A DNA stretch of 39,987 nucleotides from Candidatus Janibacter merdipullorum (lineage in GTDB: Bacteria; Actinomycetota; Actinomycetes; Actinomycetales; Dermatophilaceae), in the NCBI GenBank assembly GCA_019116945.1, contig DXAR01000089.1, positions 1 to 39,987 of the forward strand, given 5' to 3'. A program made the position numbers and the translations under genes. Below the pieces are notes generated by a model. That model was not told the origin of the DNA, made no database searches, and saw nothing but the letters and a program-made list of their open reading frames with translations. Shown piece by piece: positions 18,101-28,815 of the stretch. The first letter of the stretch is position 1; each line of letters starts with the position of its first letter.

Positions 18101-18124
18101 GTGCGCTGTTACACTTCAGCGCAC
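18101..18124. promoter_or_regulatory. 8-bp inverted repeat flanking the putative gltB -10
   Basis: GTGCGCTG (18101-18108) and CAGCGCAC (18117-18124) are exact reverse complements around the 8-nt centre TTACACTT. TACACT (18110-18115) matches the TANNNT -10 pattern, so the repeat would place a dimeric regulator over the promoter. No clear -35 is seen. Confidence 0.45.
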
Positions 18125-18145
18125 CGCGGACGGCGCCGTCCGCGG
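18124..18145. repeat. 22-bp perfect palindrome in the gltB leader
   Basis: CCGCGGACGGC (18124-18134) is followed at once by its exact reverse complement (18135-18145). If transcription starts about 7 nt after TACACT (near 18122), this hairpin forms at the very 5' end of the gltB mRNA. It may stabilise the RNA, attenuate it or bind a regulator. Confidence 0.5.
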
Positions 18146-18186
18146 ACCCCCCTGACGAGTACCCGTCACCCCTTGGTGAGTGCCGG

Positions 18187-21100
18187 GTGCTTTCCCGAAT
18201 CCAGACACCGAGGACGGTGACCGACGTGACCGATGTGTCCTTCTCCCCCTACGAGCGTTGGTCTGCCCTTCCCCCTGACGTCGGTCTCTACCGCCGGGAC
18301 ACCGAGAAGGACGCGTGCGGCGTGGCCATGGTCGCCACGATGCGCGGGCACGCCGGCCACGACATCGTCGAGCAGGCCCTGCTCGCCCTCACCAATCTCG
18401 AGCACCGTGGTGCCACCGGCGCCGACCCGCTCGTCGGTGACGGCGCGGGCATCCTGTGCCAGGTCCCGGACCGCTTCTTCCGCGCGGTCGCGGGCTGCGA
18501 GCTGCCCGAGGCCGGGCACTACGCCGCCGGCACCGCCTACCTCCCGACCGACCCCGCCGAGCGGGAGGTCATGGTACGGCGCATCGAGGAGATCGTCGCC
18601 GAGGAGGGGCTCGAAGTCCTCGGCTGGCGCGAGGTGCCCGTCGACCGCGATGTCGTCGGTCAGATGGCGCGCGACTGCATGCCGGAGTTCCGCCAGCTCT
18701 TCGTCGCCGCGCCCGGCGGCGAGGTCTCGGGCATGACCCTCGAGCGGCTGGCCTTCGTCACCCGCAAGCGGGCCGAGCGGGAGACCGGCGTCTACTTCGC
18801 CTCCCTCTCCGCCCGGACGATCGCATACAAGGGGATGCTGACCACCGCGCAGCTCGAGCCCTTCTACCCGGACCTGTCCGACGAGCGCTTCGAGAGCGAG
18901 CTCGGGCTCGTCCACTCGCGGTTCTCGACGAACACCTTCCCCAGCTGGCCGCTGAGCCACCCCTTCCGGTTCATCGCGCACAACGGCGAGATCAACACGG
19001 TCAAGGGCAACCGCAACTGGATGCGGGCCCGGGAGTCCCTGCTCTCGAGCGACCTCATCCCCGGTGACCTCCGACGGATCATGCCGGTGTGCACGCCCGA
19101 GGCCTCCGACTCGGCCTCCTTCGACGAGGTCCTCGAGCTGCTCCACCTCGGTGGTCGGTCGCTGCCGCACGCGGTACTCATGATGATCCCCGAGGCGTGG
19201 GAGAACCACGCGACGATGGACCCCGCGCTCAAGGACTTCTACGAGTTCCACTCGATGTTCATGGAGCCCTGGGACGGCCCGGCCTGCGTCACCTTCACCG
19301 ACGGCCGGCTCGCCGGTGCGGTGCTCGACCGCAACGGGCTGCGCCCGGGCCGCTTCTGGGTCACCGATGACGGCCTCGTCGTCCTCGCCTCGGAGTCCGG
19401 GGTCCTCGACCTCGACCCGGCGCACGTCGTGCAGAAGGGCCGACTCCAGCCCGGGCGGATGTTCCTCGTGGACACCGCCGAGGGGCGGATCGTCGAGGAC
19501 GAGGAGATCAAGGGCCGGCTCGCGGCCGAGCACAGCTACGGGCAGTGGCTCGACGACGGGCGGATCATGCTCGGCGACCTGCCGCCGCGCGAGCACGTCC
19601 TCCACACCCCGGCCTCGGTCGCCCGCCGTCAGCAGACCTTCGGCTACACCCAGGAGGAGCTGAAGATCCTCCTCACGCCGATGGCGACGAAGGCCATGGA
19701 GGCCCTCGGCTCGATGGGCACGGACACCCCGGTGGCCGTCCTCTCCGAGAAGCCGCGGCTGATCTTCGACTACTTCACCCAGATGTTCGCCCAGGTGACC
19801 AACCCCCCGCTCGACGCGATCCGCGAGGAGCTCGTCACCGCCCTGGGGACGGCGATCGGACCGGAGGGCAATGTCCTCTCGGCCGACCCGGACAATGCCC
19901 GCCAGGTCATCCTCCCCTTCCCGGTCATCGACAACGACGAGCTGGCGAAGATCGTGCACATCGACGCGGACGGGGAGCGTCCCGGCAAGGCGACGCACGT
20001 CGTCCGGGGGCTCTACGACGTCACCGGGGGAGAGGCCGCCCTGCGCGCCACCCTCACGAGGATCTGCGGCGAGGTCTCCGAGGCGATCGCCGAGGGTGCG
20101 CGCTTCATCGTCCTCTCCGACCGGGACTCGGGCCGTGACCTCGCCCCGATCCCGTCGCTGCTCCTCACGTCGGCGGTGCACCACCACCTCATCCGGGAGC
20201 GCACCCGCACGCAGGTGGGCCTCATCGTCGAGGCCGGCGATGTCCGCGAGGTGCACCACGTCGCCCTCCTCATCGGCTACGGCGCCGCCGCGGTGAACCC
20301 CTACCTCGCCATGGAGTCGGTCGAGGACATGGTCCGCCGCGAGGTCATCACCGAGGTCGACGAGGAGACGGCCGTCGCCAACCTCATCAAGGCCCTCGGC
20401 AAGGGCGTCCTCAAGGTCATGTCCAAGATGGGCATCTCGACCGTCGCCTCGTACCGCGGGGCGCAGGTCTTCGAGGCCCTCGGCCTCGGCCAGGAGCTCG
20501 TCGACGAGTTCTTCACCGGCACGGTGAGCCAGCTCGGGGGCATCGGCCTCGACGTCATCGCGGCCGAGACCGCGGCCCGGCACGCCCGGGCCTACCCGCC
20601 GGAGGGGATGCGCCTGCCGCACCGCAAGCTCGAGGTCGGTGGCGAGTACCAGTGGCGCCGGGAGGGCGAGCCGCACCTCTTCGACCCGGACACGGTCTTC
20701 CGCCTGCAGCACTCCACCCGGGCGCGGCGGTACGACATCTTCAAGCAGTACACCGAGCGGGTCAACGAGCAGGCCGAGCGGCTGATGACGCTGCGTGGCC
20801 TCTTCGCCATCGCCGACGACCGTCCCTCGATCAGCATCGACGAGGTCGAGCCGGCGAGCGAGATCCTCAAGCGGTTCTCGACCGGTGCGATGAGCTACGG
20901 CTCGATCAGCAAGGACGCCCACGAGACGCTCGCCGTCGCGATGAACCGCATCGGCGGCCGGTCCAACACCGGGGAGGGCGGCGAGGACCTCGACCGCCTC
21001 ATGGACCCGGAGCGGCGCAGCTCGATCAAGCAGGTCGCCTCCGGGCGGTTCGGGGTCACCTCGACCTACCTCACCCACAGCGACGACATCCAGATCAAGA

Positions 21101-22782
21101 TGGCGCAGGGCGCCAAGCCGGGCGAAGGGGGCCAGCTCCCCGGTCCGAAGGTCTACCCCTGGGTGGCGCGGACCCGTCACTCGACGCCGGGTGTCGGCCT
21201 CATCAGCCCTCCGCCGCACCACGACATCTACTCGATCGAGGACCTCGCCCAGCTCATCCACGACCTGAAGAACGCCAACCCCGGGGCGCGGGTCCACGTC
21301 AAGCTCGTGAGCGAGATCGGCGTCGGCACCGTCGCCGCCGGGGTGAGCAAGGCACACGCCGACGTCGTCCTCATCTCGGGGCACGACGGTGGCACCGGCG
21401 CCTCGCCGCTCACCTCGCTCAAGCACGCGGGCGGTCCGTGGGAGCTCGGCCTGGCCTCGACCCAGCAGACCCTCGTGCTCAACGGGCTGCGGGACCGGAT
21501 CGTCGTCCAGGTCGACGGTCAGATCAAGACGGGCCGCGATGTCATCATCGGGGCCCTCCTCGGGGCCGAGGAGTTCGGCTTCGCGACGGCACCGCTCGTC
21601 GTCAGTGGCTGCATCCTCATGCGGGTGTGCCACCTCGACACCTGCCCCGTCGGCATCGCGACGCAGAACCCCGAGCTGCGCGAGCGCTACTCCGGCAAGC
21701 CGGAGTTCGTGGAGACCTTCTTCGAGTACATCGCCGAGGAGGTGCGCGAGCTGCTCGCCGAGCTCGGCTTCCGCACCCTCGACGAGGCCATCGGACGGGT
21801 CGACCTCCTCGACACCCGCAAGGCGGTCGAGCACTGGAAGGCCTCCGGCCTCGACCTCGCGCCGATCTTCGCCAAGGTCGCCTCCTTCGACGGGTCCGGG
21901 GTGCGGCACACCCGCGCCCAGGACCACGGCCTCGAGGACGCCCTGGACCACGAGCTCATCGCGATGGCGGCACCCGCCCTCGAGGGCGGGACGCCGGTCA
22001 CCGGCGAGGTGGCGGTCCGCAACGTCCACCGGACGGTCGGCACGATGCTCGGCCACGAGGTGACCAAGAGGCACGCCGAGGGGCTGCCGGACGGGACCAT
22101 CGACCTCACCCTCACCGGGTCGGCCGGCCAGAGCCTCGGGGCCTTCCTCCCGAAGGGAATCACCCTCCGGATGGTCGGTGACGCCAACGACTACGTCGGC
22201 AAGGGCCTCTCCGGGGGCCGGGTCGTCGTCCGACCGCCCGAGGACGCGACCCTCGTCGCCGAGGACAATGTCATCGCCGGCAACGTCATCGGGTACGGGG
22301 CGACCTCCGGTGAGCTCTTCCTCCGTGGTGTCGTCGGCGAGCGCTTCTGCGTCCGCAACTCCGGTGCCTCGGCCGTCGTCGAGGGCGTCGGGGACCACGG
22401 CTGCGAGTACATGACCGGTGGCACCGTGCTCGTCCTCGGGCCGACCGGTCGCAACTTCGCGGCCGGCATGTCCGGCGGCACCGCCTTCGTCCTCGACCTC
22501 GACGAGAGCCTCGTCAACCGCGAGCTCGTCGACGTCACCTCCCTTCGTGACGGTGACCGGCAGGTCGTCCTGGACCTGCTCCGGCAGCACGCCGAGCAGA
22601 CCGACTCCGCCGTCGCCCAGCGACTCCTCGAGGACGAGGAGGCGGCTCTCGCGCGCTTCTCCCTCGTCCTTCCCCGCGACTACCAGCGCGTCCTCGACGT
22701 GCGGGCCGATGCCGAGGCCGAGGGCCTCGACGTCGACGGGCCCGTCGTCTGGGACCGGATCATGGAGGCCTCCCGTGGCTGA
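18187..22782 (+). CDS. gltB: Glutamate synthase (NADPH/ferredoxin-type), large subunit
   Basis: GltB transfers the glutamine amide to 2-oxoglutarate. The product is about 1531 aa. Domains in order are the class II glutamine amidotransferase with catalytic Cys in [12 protein letters not shown] (Cys44 from this start; the preceding propeptide is normally removed), the central domain, the FMN-binding synthase barrel ([11 protein letters not shown] and [14 protein letters not shown]) and the C-terminal GXGXG beta-helix ([12 protein letters not shown]). The 3Fe-4S cysteines are in [17 protein letters not shown]. The start is uncertain: GTG 18187 has a weak GGTGAG upstream, while in-frame GTG codons at 18217, 18226 and 18235 follow a GAGGA at 18210-18214. 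All keep the Cys. It overlaps gltD by 8 nt. Confidence 0.97.
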   Translation: MLSRIQTPRTVTDVTDVSFSPYERWSALPPDVGLYRRDTEKDACGVAMVATMRGHAGHDIVEQALLALTNLEHRGATGADPLVGDGAGILCQVPDRFFRAVAGCELPEAGHYAAGTAYLPTDPAEREVMVRRIEEIVAEEGLEVLGWREVPVDRDVVGQMARDCMPEFRQLFVAAPGGEVSGMTLERLAFVTRKRAERETGVYFASLSARTIAYKGMLTTAQLEPFYPDLSDERFESELGLVHSRFSTNTFPSWPLSHPFRFIAHNGEINTVKGNRNWMRARESLLSSDLIPGDLRRIMPVCTPEASDSASFDEVLELLHLGGRSLPHAVLMMIPEAWENHATMDPALKDFYEFHSMFMEPWDGPACVTFTDGRLAGAVLDRNGLRPGRFWVTDDGLVVLASESGVLDLDPAHVVQKGRLQPGRMFLVDTAEGRIVEDEEIKGRLAAEHSYGQWLDDGRIMLGDLPPREHVLHTPASVARRQQTFGYTQEELKILLTPMATKAMEALGSMGTDTPVAVLSEKPRLIFDYFTQMFAQVTNPPLDAIREELVTALGTAIGPEGNVLSADPDNARQVILPFPVIDNDELAKIVHIDADGERPGKATHVVRGLYDVTGGEAALRATLTRICGEVSEAIAEGARFIVLSDRDSGRDLAPIPSLLLTSAVHHHLIRERTRTQVGLIVEAGDVREVHHVALLIGYGAAAVNPYLAMESVEDMVRREVITEVDEETAVANLIKALGKGVLKVMSKMGISTVASYRGAQVFEALGLGQELVDEFFTGTVSQLGGIGLDVIAAETAARHARAYPPEGMRLPHRKLEVGGEYQWRREGEPHLFDPDTVFRLQHSTRARRYDIFKQYTERVNEQAERLMTLRGLFAIADDRPSISIDEVEPASEILKRFSTGAMSYGSISKDAHETLAVAMNRIGGRSNTGEGGEDLDRLMDPERRSSIKQVASGRFGVTSTYLTHSDDIQIKMAQGAKPGEGGQLPGPKVYPWVARTRHSTPGVGLISPPPHHDIYSIEDLAQLIHDLKNANPGARVHVKLVSEIGVGTVAAGVSKAHADVVLISGHDGGTGASPLTSLKHAGGPWELGLASTQQTLVLNGLRDRIVVQVDGQIKTGRDVIIGALLGAEEFGFATAPLVVSGCILMRVCHLDTCPVGIATQNPELRERYSGKPEFVETFFEYIAEEVRELLAELGFRTLDEAIGRVDLLDTRKAVEHWKASGLDLAPIFAKVASFDGSGVRHTRAQDHGLEDALDHELIAMAAPALEGGTPVTGEVAVRNVHRTVGTMLGHEVTKRHAEGLPDGTIDLTLTGSAGQSLGAFLPKGITLRMVGDANDYVGKGLSGGRVVVRPPEDATLVAEDNVIAGNVIGYGATSGELFLRGVVGERFCVRNSGASAVVEGVGDHGCEYMTGGTVLVLGPTGRNFAAGMSGGTAFVLDLDESLVNRELVDVTSLRDGDRQVVLDLLRQHAEQTDSAVAQRLLEDEEAALARFSLVLPRDYQRVLDVRADAEAEGLDVDGPVVWDRIMEASRG

Positions 22783-24232
22783 CCCGCACGGATTCCTGAC
22801 CACCCGCGAGCGGGAGCTCCCGCAACGCCGCCCCGTGGACGTCCGCATCAAGGACTGGAAGGAGGTCTACGAGGAGCAGCAGTCCGGCGAGCTCCAGCGC
22901 CAGGCCGGTCGCTGCATGGACTGCGGCATCCCCTTCTGCCACTCCGGGTGCCCGTTGGGCAACCTCATCCCGGAGTGGAATGACCTCGCCTGGCGCGGCC
23001 ACTGGCACGACGCGATCGAGCGACTGCACGCGACGAACAACTTCCCGGAGTTCACCGGTCGCCTCTGCCCGGCTCCCTGCGAGACCGCCTGCGTCCTCGG
23101 CATCAACCAGCCGGCGGTGACGATCAAGCAGATCGAGGTGACGACGATCGAGGAGGCCTTCGGCCGCGGCGACGTCCCGCCGCAGATCCCCGACCGGCTC
23201 ACCGGCAAGACCGTCGCGGTCGTCGGCTCCGGCCCCGCCGGCCTGGCCGCCGCCCAGCAGCTGACGCGTGCCGGGCACACCGTCGCGGTCTACGAGCGGG
23301 CGGACCAGCCCGGCGGTCTCCTCCGCTACGGCATCCCTGAGTTCAAGATGGAGAAGAGGATCGTCGACCGCCGCATCCAGCAGATGAAGGCGGAGGGCAC
23401 CCGCTTCCGCTCCGGCGTCGACATCGGCAGCGAGATCACCGGGCAGCAGCTGCGGGACCGGTACGACGCCGTCGTGCTCGCCATCGGCGCGACGGTGCCG
23501 CGCGATCTGCCCGTCCCCGGCCGCGAGCTCGCCGGCATCCACCAGGCGATGGACTTCCTCCCCCCGGCCAACCGGGTGGCCCTGGGCGAGGAGGTGCCGG
23601 ACCAGGTCACGGCCGAGGGCAAGGACGTCGTGGTCATCGGTGGCGGTGACACCGGGGCGGACTGCATCGGCACCTCCCACCGACAGGGTGCCCGGTCGGT
23701 GACGAGCCTGGAGATCATGCCGCAGCCCGGCGAGGACCGACCCGGTCACCAGCCCTGGCCGACCTATCCGATGCTCTTCCGCGTGGCGTCCGCCCACGAG
23801 GAGGGCGGTGAGCGGCTCTACTCCGTGTCGACGACCGAGTTCCTCGGCGACGAGGAGGGGCAGGTCTCCGGTCTGCGCCTCACCGAGGTCCGGCGCGGTG
23901 ACACGGGATTCGAGCCGGTGGAGGGGACCGAGCGCGTCCTGCCGGCGCAGCTCGTCCTCCTGTCCATGGGCTTCCTCGGGCCGGAGCCGGACGGGGTCGT
24001 GGCCCAGCTCGGCCTGTCGACGGACGAGCGTTCGAACATCGAGCGGGATGCCGCGTACACGACGAATGTCCCCGGTGTCTTCGTCGCCGGTGACGCCGGC
24101 CGGGGCCAGTCGCTCATCGTGTGGGCGATCGCCGAGGGCCGAGCGGCCGCCCACGGGGTGGACTCCTACCTCATGGGCAGCTCGCAGCTGCCGCGCCCCA
24201 TCAACCCGACGGACCGGCCGCTCACGGTCTGA
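22775..24232 (+). CDS. gltD: Glutamate synthase small subunit
   Basis: GltD oxidises NADPH and passes electrons through FAD and two 4Fe-4S clusters to GltB. The 485-residue protein has the N-terminal cluster cysteines ([17 protein letters not shown] and [12 protein letters not shown]), the FAD loop [17 protein letters not shown], the NADPH loop [17 protein letters not shown] and the C-terminal FAD motif [22 protein letters not shown] 22775 lies inside the last codons of gltB, indicating coupled translation. A strong hairpin follows the stop. Confidence 0.97.
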   Translation: MADPHGFLTTRERELPQRRPVDVRIKDWKEVYEEQQSGELQRQAGRCMDCGIPFCHSGCPLGNLIPEWNDLAWRGHWHDAIERLHATNNFPEFTGRLCPAPCETACVLGINQPAVTIKQIEVTTIEEAFGRGDVPPQIPDRLTGKTVAVVGSGPAGLAAAQQLTRAGHTVAVYERADQPGGLLRYGIPEFKMEKRIVDRRIQQMKAEGTRFRSGVDIGSEITGQQLRDRYDAVVLAIGATVPRDLPVPGRELAGIHQAMDFLPPANRVALGEEVPDQVTAEGKDVVVIGGGDTGADCIGTSHRQGARSVTSLEIMPQPGEDRPGHQPWPTYPMLFRVASAHEEGGERLYSVSTTEFLGDEEGQVSGLRLTEVRRGDTGFEPVEGTERVLPAQLVLLSMGFLGPEPDGVVAQLGLSTDERSNIERDAAYTTNVPGVFVAGDAGRGQSLIVWAIAEGRAAAHGVDSYLMGSSQLPRPINPTDRPLTV

Positions 24233-24244
24233 GCGATGTCGGAG

Positions 24245-24280
24245 CGGCGGGGGTGACCACCACGGTGGTCACCCCCGCCG
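24245..24280. terminator. Strong hairpin after gltD
   Basis: A 17-bp stem (the 16-nt arms 24246-24261 and 24264-24279 are perfect, extended by C24245-G24280) with a 2-nt centre begins 12 nt after the gltD stop. It lacks a T-tract. Being symmetric, it could stop transcription from either side. It separates gltBD from pyk. Confidence 0.8.
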
Positions 24281-24291
24281 TCGCATCGGCA

Positions 24292-24297
24292 TAGGGT
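24292..24297 (+). promoter_or_regulatory. -10 element of pyk
   Basis: TAGGGT ends 6 nt before the pyk ATG (24304). GGAGG (24298-24302) lies between them, but transcription from this hexamer would start too late to include it, so the mRNA may be leaderless. Confidence 0.4.
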
Positions 24298-24303
24298 GGA
24301 GGC

Positions 24304-25794
24304 ATGCGTCGCGCGAAGATCGTCAGCACCCTCGGACCGTCGACCTCCACCCCCGACAGCATCCGCGAGCTCGTGGCGGCCGGCATGGACGTCGCCCGGC
24401 TCAACCTCTCCCACGGTGACTACCCGGTCCACGAGGCCAACTACGCCAGCGTCCGGGCCGCGAGCGACGCGACCGGCCACGCGGTCGGTGTCCTCGTCGA
24501 CCTCCAGGGGCCGAAGATCCGGACCGGGCGCTTCGCCGACGGTCCGATCACCCTGACCCCGGGCGACCACTTCACGATCACCACCCGTGACGTCCCCGGC
24601 GACCACGAGGTCGTGGGGACGACCTATCCGGGTCTGGCCGGCGACGTGAGCGCCGGCGACACGATCCTCGTCGACGACGGCAAGATCACCCTGGCCGTCC
24701 ACGACGTCGACGAGACCGATGTCCGCTGCGTCGTCGTCTACGGCGGGCCCCTCTCGGACAACAAGGGCATCAACCTCCCCGGAGCCGCCGTCAGCGCGCC
24801 GGCCCTCTCCGACAAGGACGAGCAGGACCTGCGCTGGGCCCTGGGGCTGCGCGCCGACTACATCGCCCTGAGCTTCGTCCGCTCCGCAGCGGACATCGGA
24901 CGCGTCCACGAGATCATGGACGAGGTCGGTGTCCGGCTGCCCGTCATCGCCAAGATCGAGAAGCCCCAGGCCGTCGACGCCCTCGAGGAGATCATCGACG
25001 CCTTCGACGGGATCATGGTCGCGCGCGGCGACCTCGGGGTGGAGCTGCCGCTCGAGGAGGTGCCGCTCGTCCAGAAGCGGGCCGTCGAGATGTGCCGGCA
25101 GAAGGCGAAGCCGGTCATCGTCGCCACCCAGGTCCTCGAGTCGATGATCGACAACTCGCGTCCCACGCGGGCGGAGGCCTCCGATGCCGCCAATGCCGTC
25201 CTCGACGGGGCGGATGCGCTCATGCTCTCGGGGGAGACGGCGGTGGGGAAGTTCCCCATCGAGGTCATCAAGACGATGTCGAAGATCATCGAGGCGACCG
25301 AGGAGGAGGGCCTGAACCGGATGCGGGCGCTCATGGCACCGCCGACGACGCAGGGCGGGGTCATCGCCGCGACCGCGGCGGAGGCCGGCGAGGCGCTCGG
25401 GGTGAAGTACCTCATCGCCTTCACCCAGCTCGGCGGGTCCGCCCGGCGCCTCGCGCAGGTGCGCTCGGGTCTGCCGATGCTCGCCTTCTCGCCGGTCCAG
25501 GACACCCGGTCCCAGCTCTCCCTCGTCTGGGGGATGCAGACCTTCCTCACCGGCCCGGTGACCCACACCGACCAGTACGCCCTCCAGGTGGACGAGCAGC
25601 TGCTCGATCTCGGCTGGTGCCAGGAGGGTGACCGCGTCGTCATCGTCGCCGGATCGCCCCCCGGCGTCCCGGGCTCGACGAATGCGATGCGGGTCCACCG
25701 GATCGGTGATGCCCGCAACCAGACGACCGTCGCCTACGCCGAGGATGCCTCGTACACGAGCCCGGAGGGTGGCCTCCCGGGCGGGATGGGCTGA
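24304..25794 (+). CDS. pyk: Pyruvate kinase
   Basis: Pyk makes pyruvate and ATP from phosphoenolpyruvate and ADP, the last step of glycolysis. The 496-residue protein has the N-terminal [19 protein letters not shown], the substrate Arg/Asn segment ARLNLSHGD, the catalytic signature [17 protein letters not shown] with the active-site Lys, metal Glu/Asp in [20 protein letters not shown], and [14 protein letters not shown]. The C-terminal regulatory domain is present (residues about 360-480) with a short extra Gly-rich tail, making it slightly longer than the usual 470-480 aa. It sits alone between the gltBD hairpin and the tRNA gene. Confidence 0.97.
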   Translation: MRRAKIVSTLGPSTSTPDSIRELVAAGMDVARLNLSHGDYPVHEANYASVRAASDATGHAVGVLVDLQGPKIRTGRFADGPITLTPGDHFTITTRDVPGDHEVVGTTYPGLAGDVSAGDTILVDDGKITLAVHDVDETDVRCVVVYGGPLSDNKGINLPGAAVSAPALSDKDEQDLRWALGLRADYIALSFVRSAADIGRVHEIMDEVGVRLPVIAKIEKPQAVDALEEIIDAFDGIMVARGDLGVELPLEEVPLVQKRAVEMCRQKAKPVIVATQVLESMIDNSRPTRAEASDAANAVLDGADALMLSGETAVGKFPIEVIKTMSKIIEATEEEGLNRMRALMAPPTTQGGVIAATAAEAGEALGVKYLIAFTQLGGSARRLAQVRSGLPMLAFSPVQDTRSQLSLVWGMQTFLTGPVTHTDQYALQVDEQLLDLGWCQEGDRVVIVAGSPPGVPGSTNAMRVHRIGDARNQTTVAYAEDASYTSPEGGLPGGMG

Positions 25795-25819
25795 CAGGAA
25801 GAAGGGCGACCACGGTCGG

Positions 25820-25825
25820 TATGCT
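25820..25825 (+). promoter_or_regulatory. Possible -10 element of tRNA-Leu
   Basis: TATGCT lies 14 nt upstream of the mature tRNA 5' end, a fitting distance for a short precursor leader. No well-spaced -35 is visible. Confidence 0.35.
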
Positions 25826-25839
25826 GGCGGCGCACTCCG

Positions 25840-25925
25840 GCCGGGGTGGTGGAATGGCAGACACGGAGCACTCAAAATGCTCTGCCCGCAAGGGCGTGCG
25901 GGTTCAAGTCCCGCCCTCGGCACCA
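25840..25925 (+). tRNA. tRNA-Leu (anticodon CAA)
   Basis: The acceptor stem GCCGGGG pairs with CCTCGGC (one G-U), followed by discriminator A and an encoded CCA (25923-25925). The anticodon stem GAGCA / TGCTC encloses the loop CTCAAAA, giving anticodon CAA, which reads UUG. A long variable arm (about CTGCCCGCAAGGGCG) marks a class II tRNA, and the T arm GCGGG-TTCAAGT-CCCGC is standard. UUG is rare in this GC-rich genome, so the tRNA serves few codons. It may be co-transcribed with the response regulator 29 nt downstream. Confidence 0.97.
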
Positions 25926-25954
25926 GGCACCAACCAACGACGAAGGACGAATCC

Positions 25955-26563
25955 ATGACGGCGGAGACCGAGGCCCCCGAGGGCCAGCAGGGTCAGCGCG
26001 TGCTACTCGCCGAGGACGAGGCGCTCATCCGGCTCGACCTCGCGGAGATGCTCACCGACGAGGGCTACGACGTCGTCGGTCAGGCGAGCAACGGCGAGGA
26101 GGCGGTCTCCCTCGCGGAGTCCCTCCGTCCGGACCTCATCATCATGGACGTGAAGATGCCCGTCATGGACGGCCTCACCGCTGCCGAGACCATCGGTGAG
26201 CAGCGGATCGCCCCCGTGATCATGCTCACGGCCTTCTCGCAGAAGGAGCTCGTCGAGCGGGCGCGTGACGCGGGCGTCATGGCCTACATCGTCAAGCCCT
26301 TCACGGTCTCGGACGTCACCCCGGCCATCGAGGTCGCCACGTCGCGTTGGGCGGAGCTCAAGGCGCTCGAGTCCGAGGTCGCCGACCTCGGAGAGCGGCT
26401 CGAGACGCGCAAGGCGGTCGAGAAGGCCAAGGGTGTCCTCATGAAGAAGCTGAAGATCACCGAGGCGGAGGCCTTCCGGTGGATCCAGAAGACGGCGATG
26501 GACCGCCGTCTGGGCATGCGCGAGGTCGCCGACGCCGTCGTCGCGGGCATGGACAAGGCCTGA
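25955..26563 (+). CDS. pdtaR: ANTAR-domain response regulator (PdtaR type)
   Basis: This 202-residue protein has a receiver domain (about 14-130) with the acidic pair in [11 protein letters not shown], phospho-acceptor Asp65 in [13 protein letters not shown], and the Lys of YIVKPF. A C-terminal ANTAR RNA-binding domain (about 140-198) has [23 protein letters not shown] and ending VADAVVAGM. The layout and length match mycobacterial PdtaR (Rv1626), a phosphorylation-controlled antiterminator that binds paired RNA hairpins. Its kinase PdtaS is not in the window. ATG 25955 has a GAAGGACGA site upstream. It converges with the next gene, leaving 7 nt between stops. Confidence 0.92.
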   Translation: MTAETEAPEGQQGQRVLLAEDEALIRLDLAEMLTDEGYDVVGQASNGEEAVSLAESLRPDLIIMDVKMPVMDGLTAAETIGEQRIAPVIMLTAFSQKELVERARDAGVMAYIVKPFTVSDVTPAIEVATSRWAELKALESEVADLGERLETRKAVEKAKGVLMKKLKITEAEAFRWIQKTAMDRRLGMREVADAVVAGMDKA

Positions 26564-26570
26564 CCCGTCG

Positions 26571-28295
26571 TCAGTCGCCCGGGTCGTGGTAGACGCCGAG
26601 GGTGCCCTCGCGGTGGGTCATCCGCACCGTGGTGACCTCCTGCGCCGAGGCTGACATGCCCTTCATGAGCTCGGGCTCGGTGCTGTCGGTGATGTAGAGG
26701 ATGTCGGCCCCGTCGGGCGCCGAGCCGCTCCACAGGTGCTCGGCGTCCTCCTCGTAGGGCCAGTCCCGCAGGTAGTGCGGGTTCCAGCCGGCGCGGTGGG
26801 CCTCCCAGGCGACGCCGGGGGCGGCGCCGAGGGTCGGGACGAAGCCGAGGCCGGTGATCTGGACGTGCCGGTCCTCGCCGGGGCCGAGACCCTCGGTGGT
26901 CTCCCGGGCGAGGTCGTTCATCGCGCGCGTCTCGGTCCAGTCCGGCTGGGGAGCGAGGACGGTGGCGAGGGCCCCGCCGACGACGAGACCACCGGCGACC
27001 GGGAGCGCGATCCTCGGCGCGAGGTGCGGGCTCGCCCTCTCCAGGTAGGCCAGCCCGCGCCAGACGAGCGCGGCCCAGGTGAAGGCGACGACGGGCAACC
27101 ACGTGATGACCCAGTAGGGGGCGGCCGGGAAATCGGGGAGACGGGACGCCGTGGCGATCATCCCGACATTGGCGAGGAGGGCGATCCGTGCCGGCCACGC
27201 GCTGCTCGCCCGCCCCTTGGGGACGTGCCAGCCCGTGCTGATGGCCAGGACGAGGAGGAGTACGACGGCGCCGACGGCGGTGCCGACCGATGTCCCCTCG
27301 GTGAGCAGGTCGTCGGAGTAGGGGCGGAAGCCGCCGGGGACGGGCGCGAGGAGGCTCAGGTGCTCCAGTCCCGCAGCGAGGCCGATGGGGTCGCCGGTGC
27401 CCGATGTGGCCCAGCGCCACAGCTGACGGATGTTGTTGGGGCTGTGGACGAAGAGCTCGATGATGCTGGGGAGCCACACGAGGACGCCGACGCCGAGGGC
27501 CCAGCGGCCGGACCGGATGCGGGCCTCCTCGGCACGCGTGGGCTGCTGGGGCCGGCCACGGTGGCGGGGTCGGCGCAGGAGCACGAGGGCCTCGCGCGGC
27601 CCACGCCGCCGTACCAGGGGCTCGACGGCCAACCACACGGCACCCGCGGCGAGCGCGGCAGCGAGGGGGGCGAAGGCGAGGTTGCCCTGGGCGATGAGCG
27701 AGACGGAGAGGACGAAGGGGGCCAGCGCCCGGTGATCGCCCCGGGCCAGCGCCCAGAGGAGCAGCATGCTCAGGTAGGTCGGCAGCAGCGGGGCATAGGG
27801 GTTGAGCGGGCGGAACATCGCGTCGGCACCGACGGCCCACTGCGCGAGAAGCAGCCCGCCGGTGAAGACCGCGACGCCGAGGCCGCCACCGAGGCGGCGG
27901 GCCCAGATGACGGTGAGGACGGAGGCGGTGACGGCGATGAGGGCGCCACCGATGGCGATCCCCGCTCCCGACCCGCCGGTGAGGGCGAGGGGGACGGCGA
28001 GGAGGTAGAACTGGAGCGGGCCGAGGTGGTGGGTCGCGAGGCTCGGATCGACGCCGTCGCCCGAGGTGCTGCGCATCCCCGTGACCGGGAGGCGTCCGTC
28101 GAGGACGTCGGCGGCGCGGAGGGCGACCGTCGCGTCGTCACCGTGCGGCGCCCAGTCGTTGCCGAGCGCGCGCACGACGGCGACGAGCGGGGCGAGGAGC
28201 ACCGCGACGACCGCCAGCGCGACGAAGCGGTCGGTGGCGTCCCAGTCGCGCGGGTCGAACCGGCGGAGGTGGCGGTGCAGGGGCTGCGAGGGCAC
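26571..28295 (-). CDS. Polytopic membrane protein, possible GT-C-type glycosyltransferase
   Basis: This 574-residue protein has about eleven to thirteen hydrophobic segments and a soluble C-terminal domain (about residues 450-574). After the first helix it has WAPHGDDATVALRAADVL and, further on, THHLGPLQFYLLAVPLAL. An acidic pair in the first extracytoplasmic loop with a following 'GPLxFY' helix resembles GT-C glycosyltransferases that use lipid-linked sugars, but I cannot assign a family. The start is GTG 28295. It lies 6 nt after the thioesterase gene, so the two form an operon, though no functional link is evident. Its stop is 7 nt from the pdtaR stop. Confidence 0.75.
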   Translation of the reverse strand: MPSQPLHRHLRRFDPRDWDATDRFVALAVVAVLLAPLVAVVRALGNDWAPHGDDATVALRAADVLDGRLPVTGMRSTSGDGVDPSLATHHLGPLQFYLLAVPLALTGGSGAGIAIGGALIAVTASVLTVIWARRLGGGLGVAVFTGGLLLAQWAVGADAMFRPLNPYAPLLPTYLSMLLLWALARGDHRALAPFVLSVSLIAQGNLAFAPLAAALAAGAVWLAVEPLVRRRGPREALVLLRRPRHRGRPQQPTRAEEARIRSGRWALGVGVLVWLPSIIELFVHSPNNIRQLWRWATSGTGDPIGLAAGLEHLSLLAPVPGGFRPYSDDLLTEGTSVGTAVGAVVLLLVLAISTGWHVPKGRASSAWPARIALLANVGMIATASRLPDFPAAPYWVITWLPVVAFTWAALVWRGLAYLERASPHLAPRIALPVAGGLVVGGALATVLAPQPDWTETRAMNDLARETTEGLGPGEDRHVQITGLGFVPTLGAAPGVAWEAHRAGWNPHYLRDWPYEEDAEHLWSGSAPDGADILYITDSTEPELMKGMSASAQEVTTVRMTHREGTLGVYHDPGD

Positions 28296-28301
28296 GCAGG
28301 C

Positions 28302-28745
28302 TCAGGCGCCGGGAGGCTGGGCGCGCAGGAGGCAGGTGATCCGGGCCGTGCAGGTGCGCCGGCCCTCGTCGTCGCTGAGGGTCACGTCGTAGCAGGTCAC
28401 CGTGCCGCCGAGCGTCACGGGGACGGCCACCGCGGTGACCCAGCCGGACCGTGCGGCGCGGTGGTGGGTGGCATTGATGTCGAGGCCCACGGAGATCTTG
28501 CCCTGGGGCCCGGCGTGCAGGGCGGAGCCGATCGACCCGACCGTCTCGGCGAGGACCACGCTGGCACCCCCGTGGAGGATCCCGTAGGGCTGGGTGTTGC
28601 CCTCGACGGGCATCCGGGCGACGACGCGCTCCGGCGTCGCCTCGAGCACCTCGATCCCCATCCGCTCCGGGAGGGCACCGCGGTAGGCGTTGAGCTCCTC
28701 CACGGTCGGGGTGCGGTCGGGCACCGGCACGGTGGTCTCGGACAT
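28302..28745 (-). CDS. PaaI-type hotdog-fold thioesterase
   Basis: The 147-residue protein is a single hotdog domain. The family signature QPYGILHGGASVVLAETVGS contains the H-G-G and the catalytic acid further on, and KISVGLDINATHHRAARSGW is the second conserved strand. These enzymes cleave aryl- or acyl-CoA thioesters and protect the CoA pool; menaquinone-related DHNA-CoA hydrolysis is another possible role. Substrate cannot be fixed by sequence. The ATG at 28745 has a TAGGAGAC site upstream. It diverges from polA over 83 bp and leads the membrane-protein operon. Confidence 0.9.
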   Translation of the reverse strand: MSETTVPVPDRTPTVEELNAYRGALPERMGIEVLEATPERVVARMPVEGNTQPYGILHGGASVVLAETVGSIGSALHAGPQGKISVGLDINATHHRAARSGWVTAVAVPVTLGGTVTCYDVTLSDDEGRRTCTARITCLLRAQPPGA

Positions 28746-28815
28746 CAGGTCTCCTACAACTGTCGAGTGGTCTCGGGCAAGCCTGCCATGACGGGGTGCT
28801 GTCCTCCCAAGGACC

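Noticed and set aside
18166..22851. A 1561-codon open frame on the minus strand opposite gltB
   Set aside because: It is a shadow of gltB: in GC-rich genes the antisense frame aligned on codon position 3 stays open. The translation has no family features, while gltB has every motif.
26560..26574. Hairpin CTGAC-CCGTC-GTCAG between pdtaR and the convergent membrane gene
   Set aside because: Only 5 bp. Its symmetry mostly reflects the two facing TGA stops, so it is not good evidence for a terminator.
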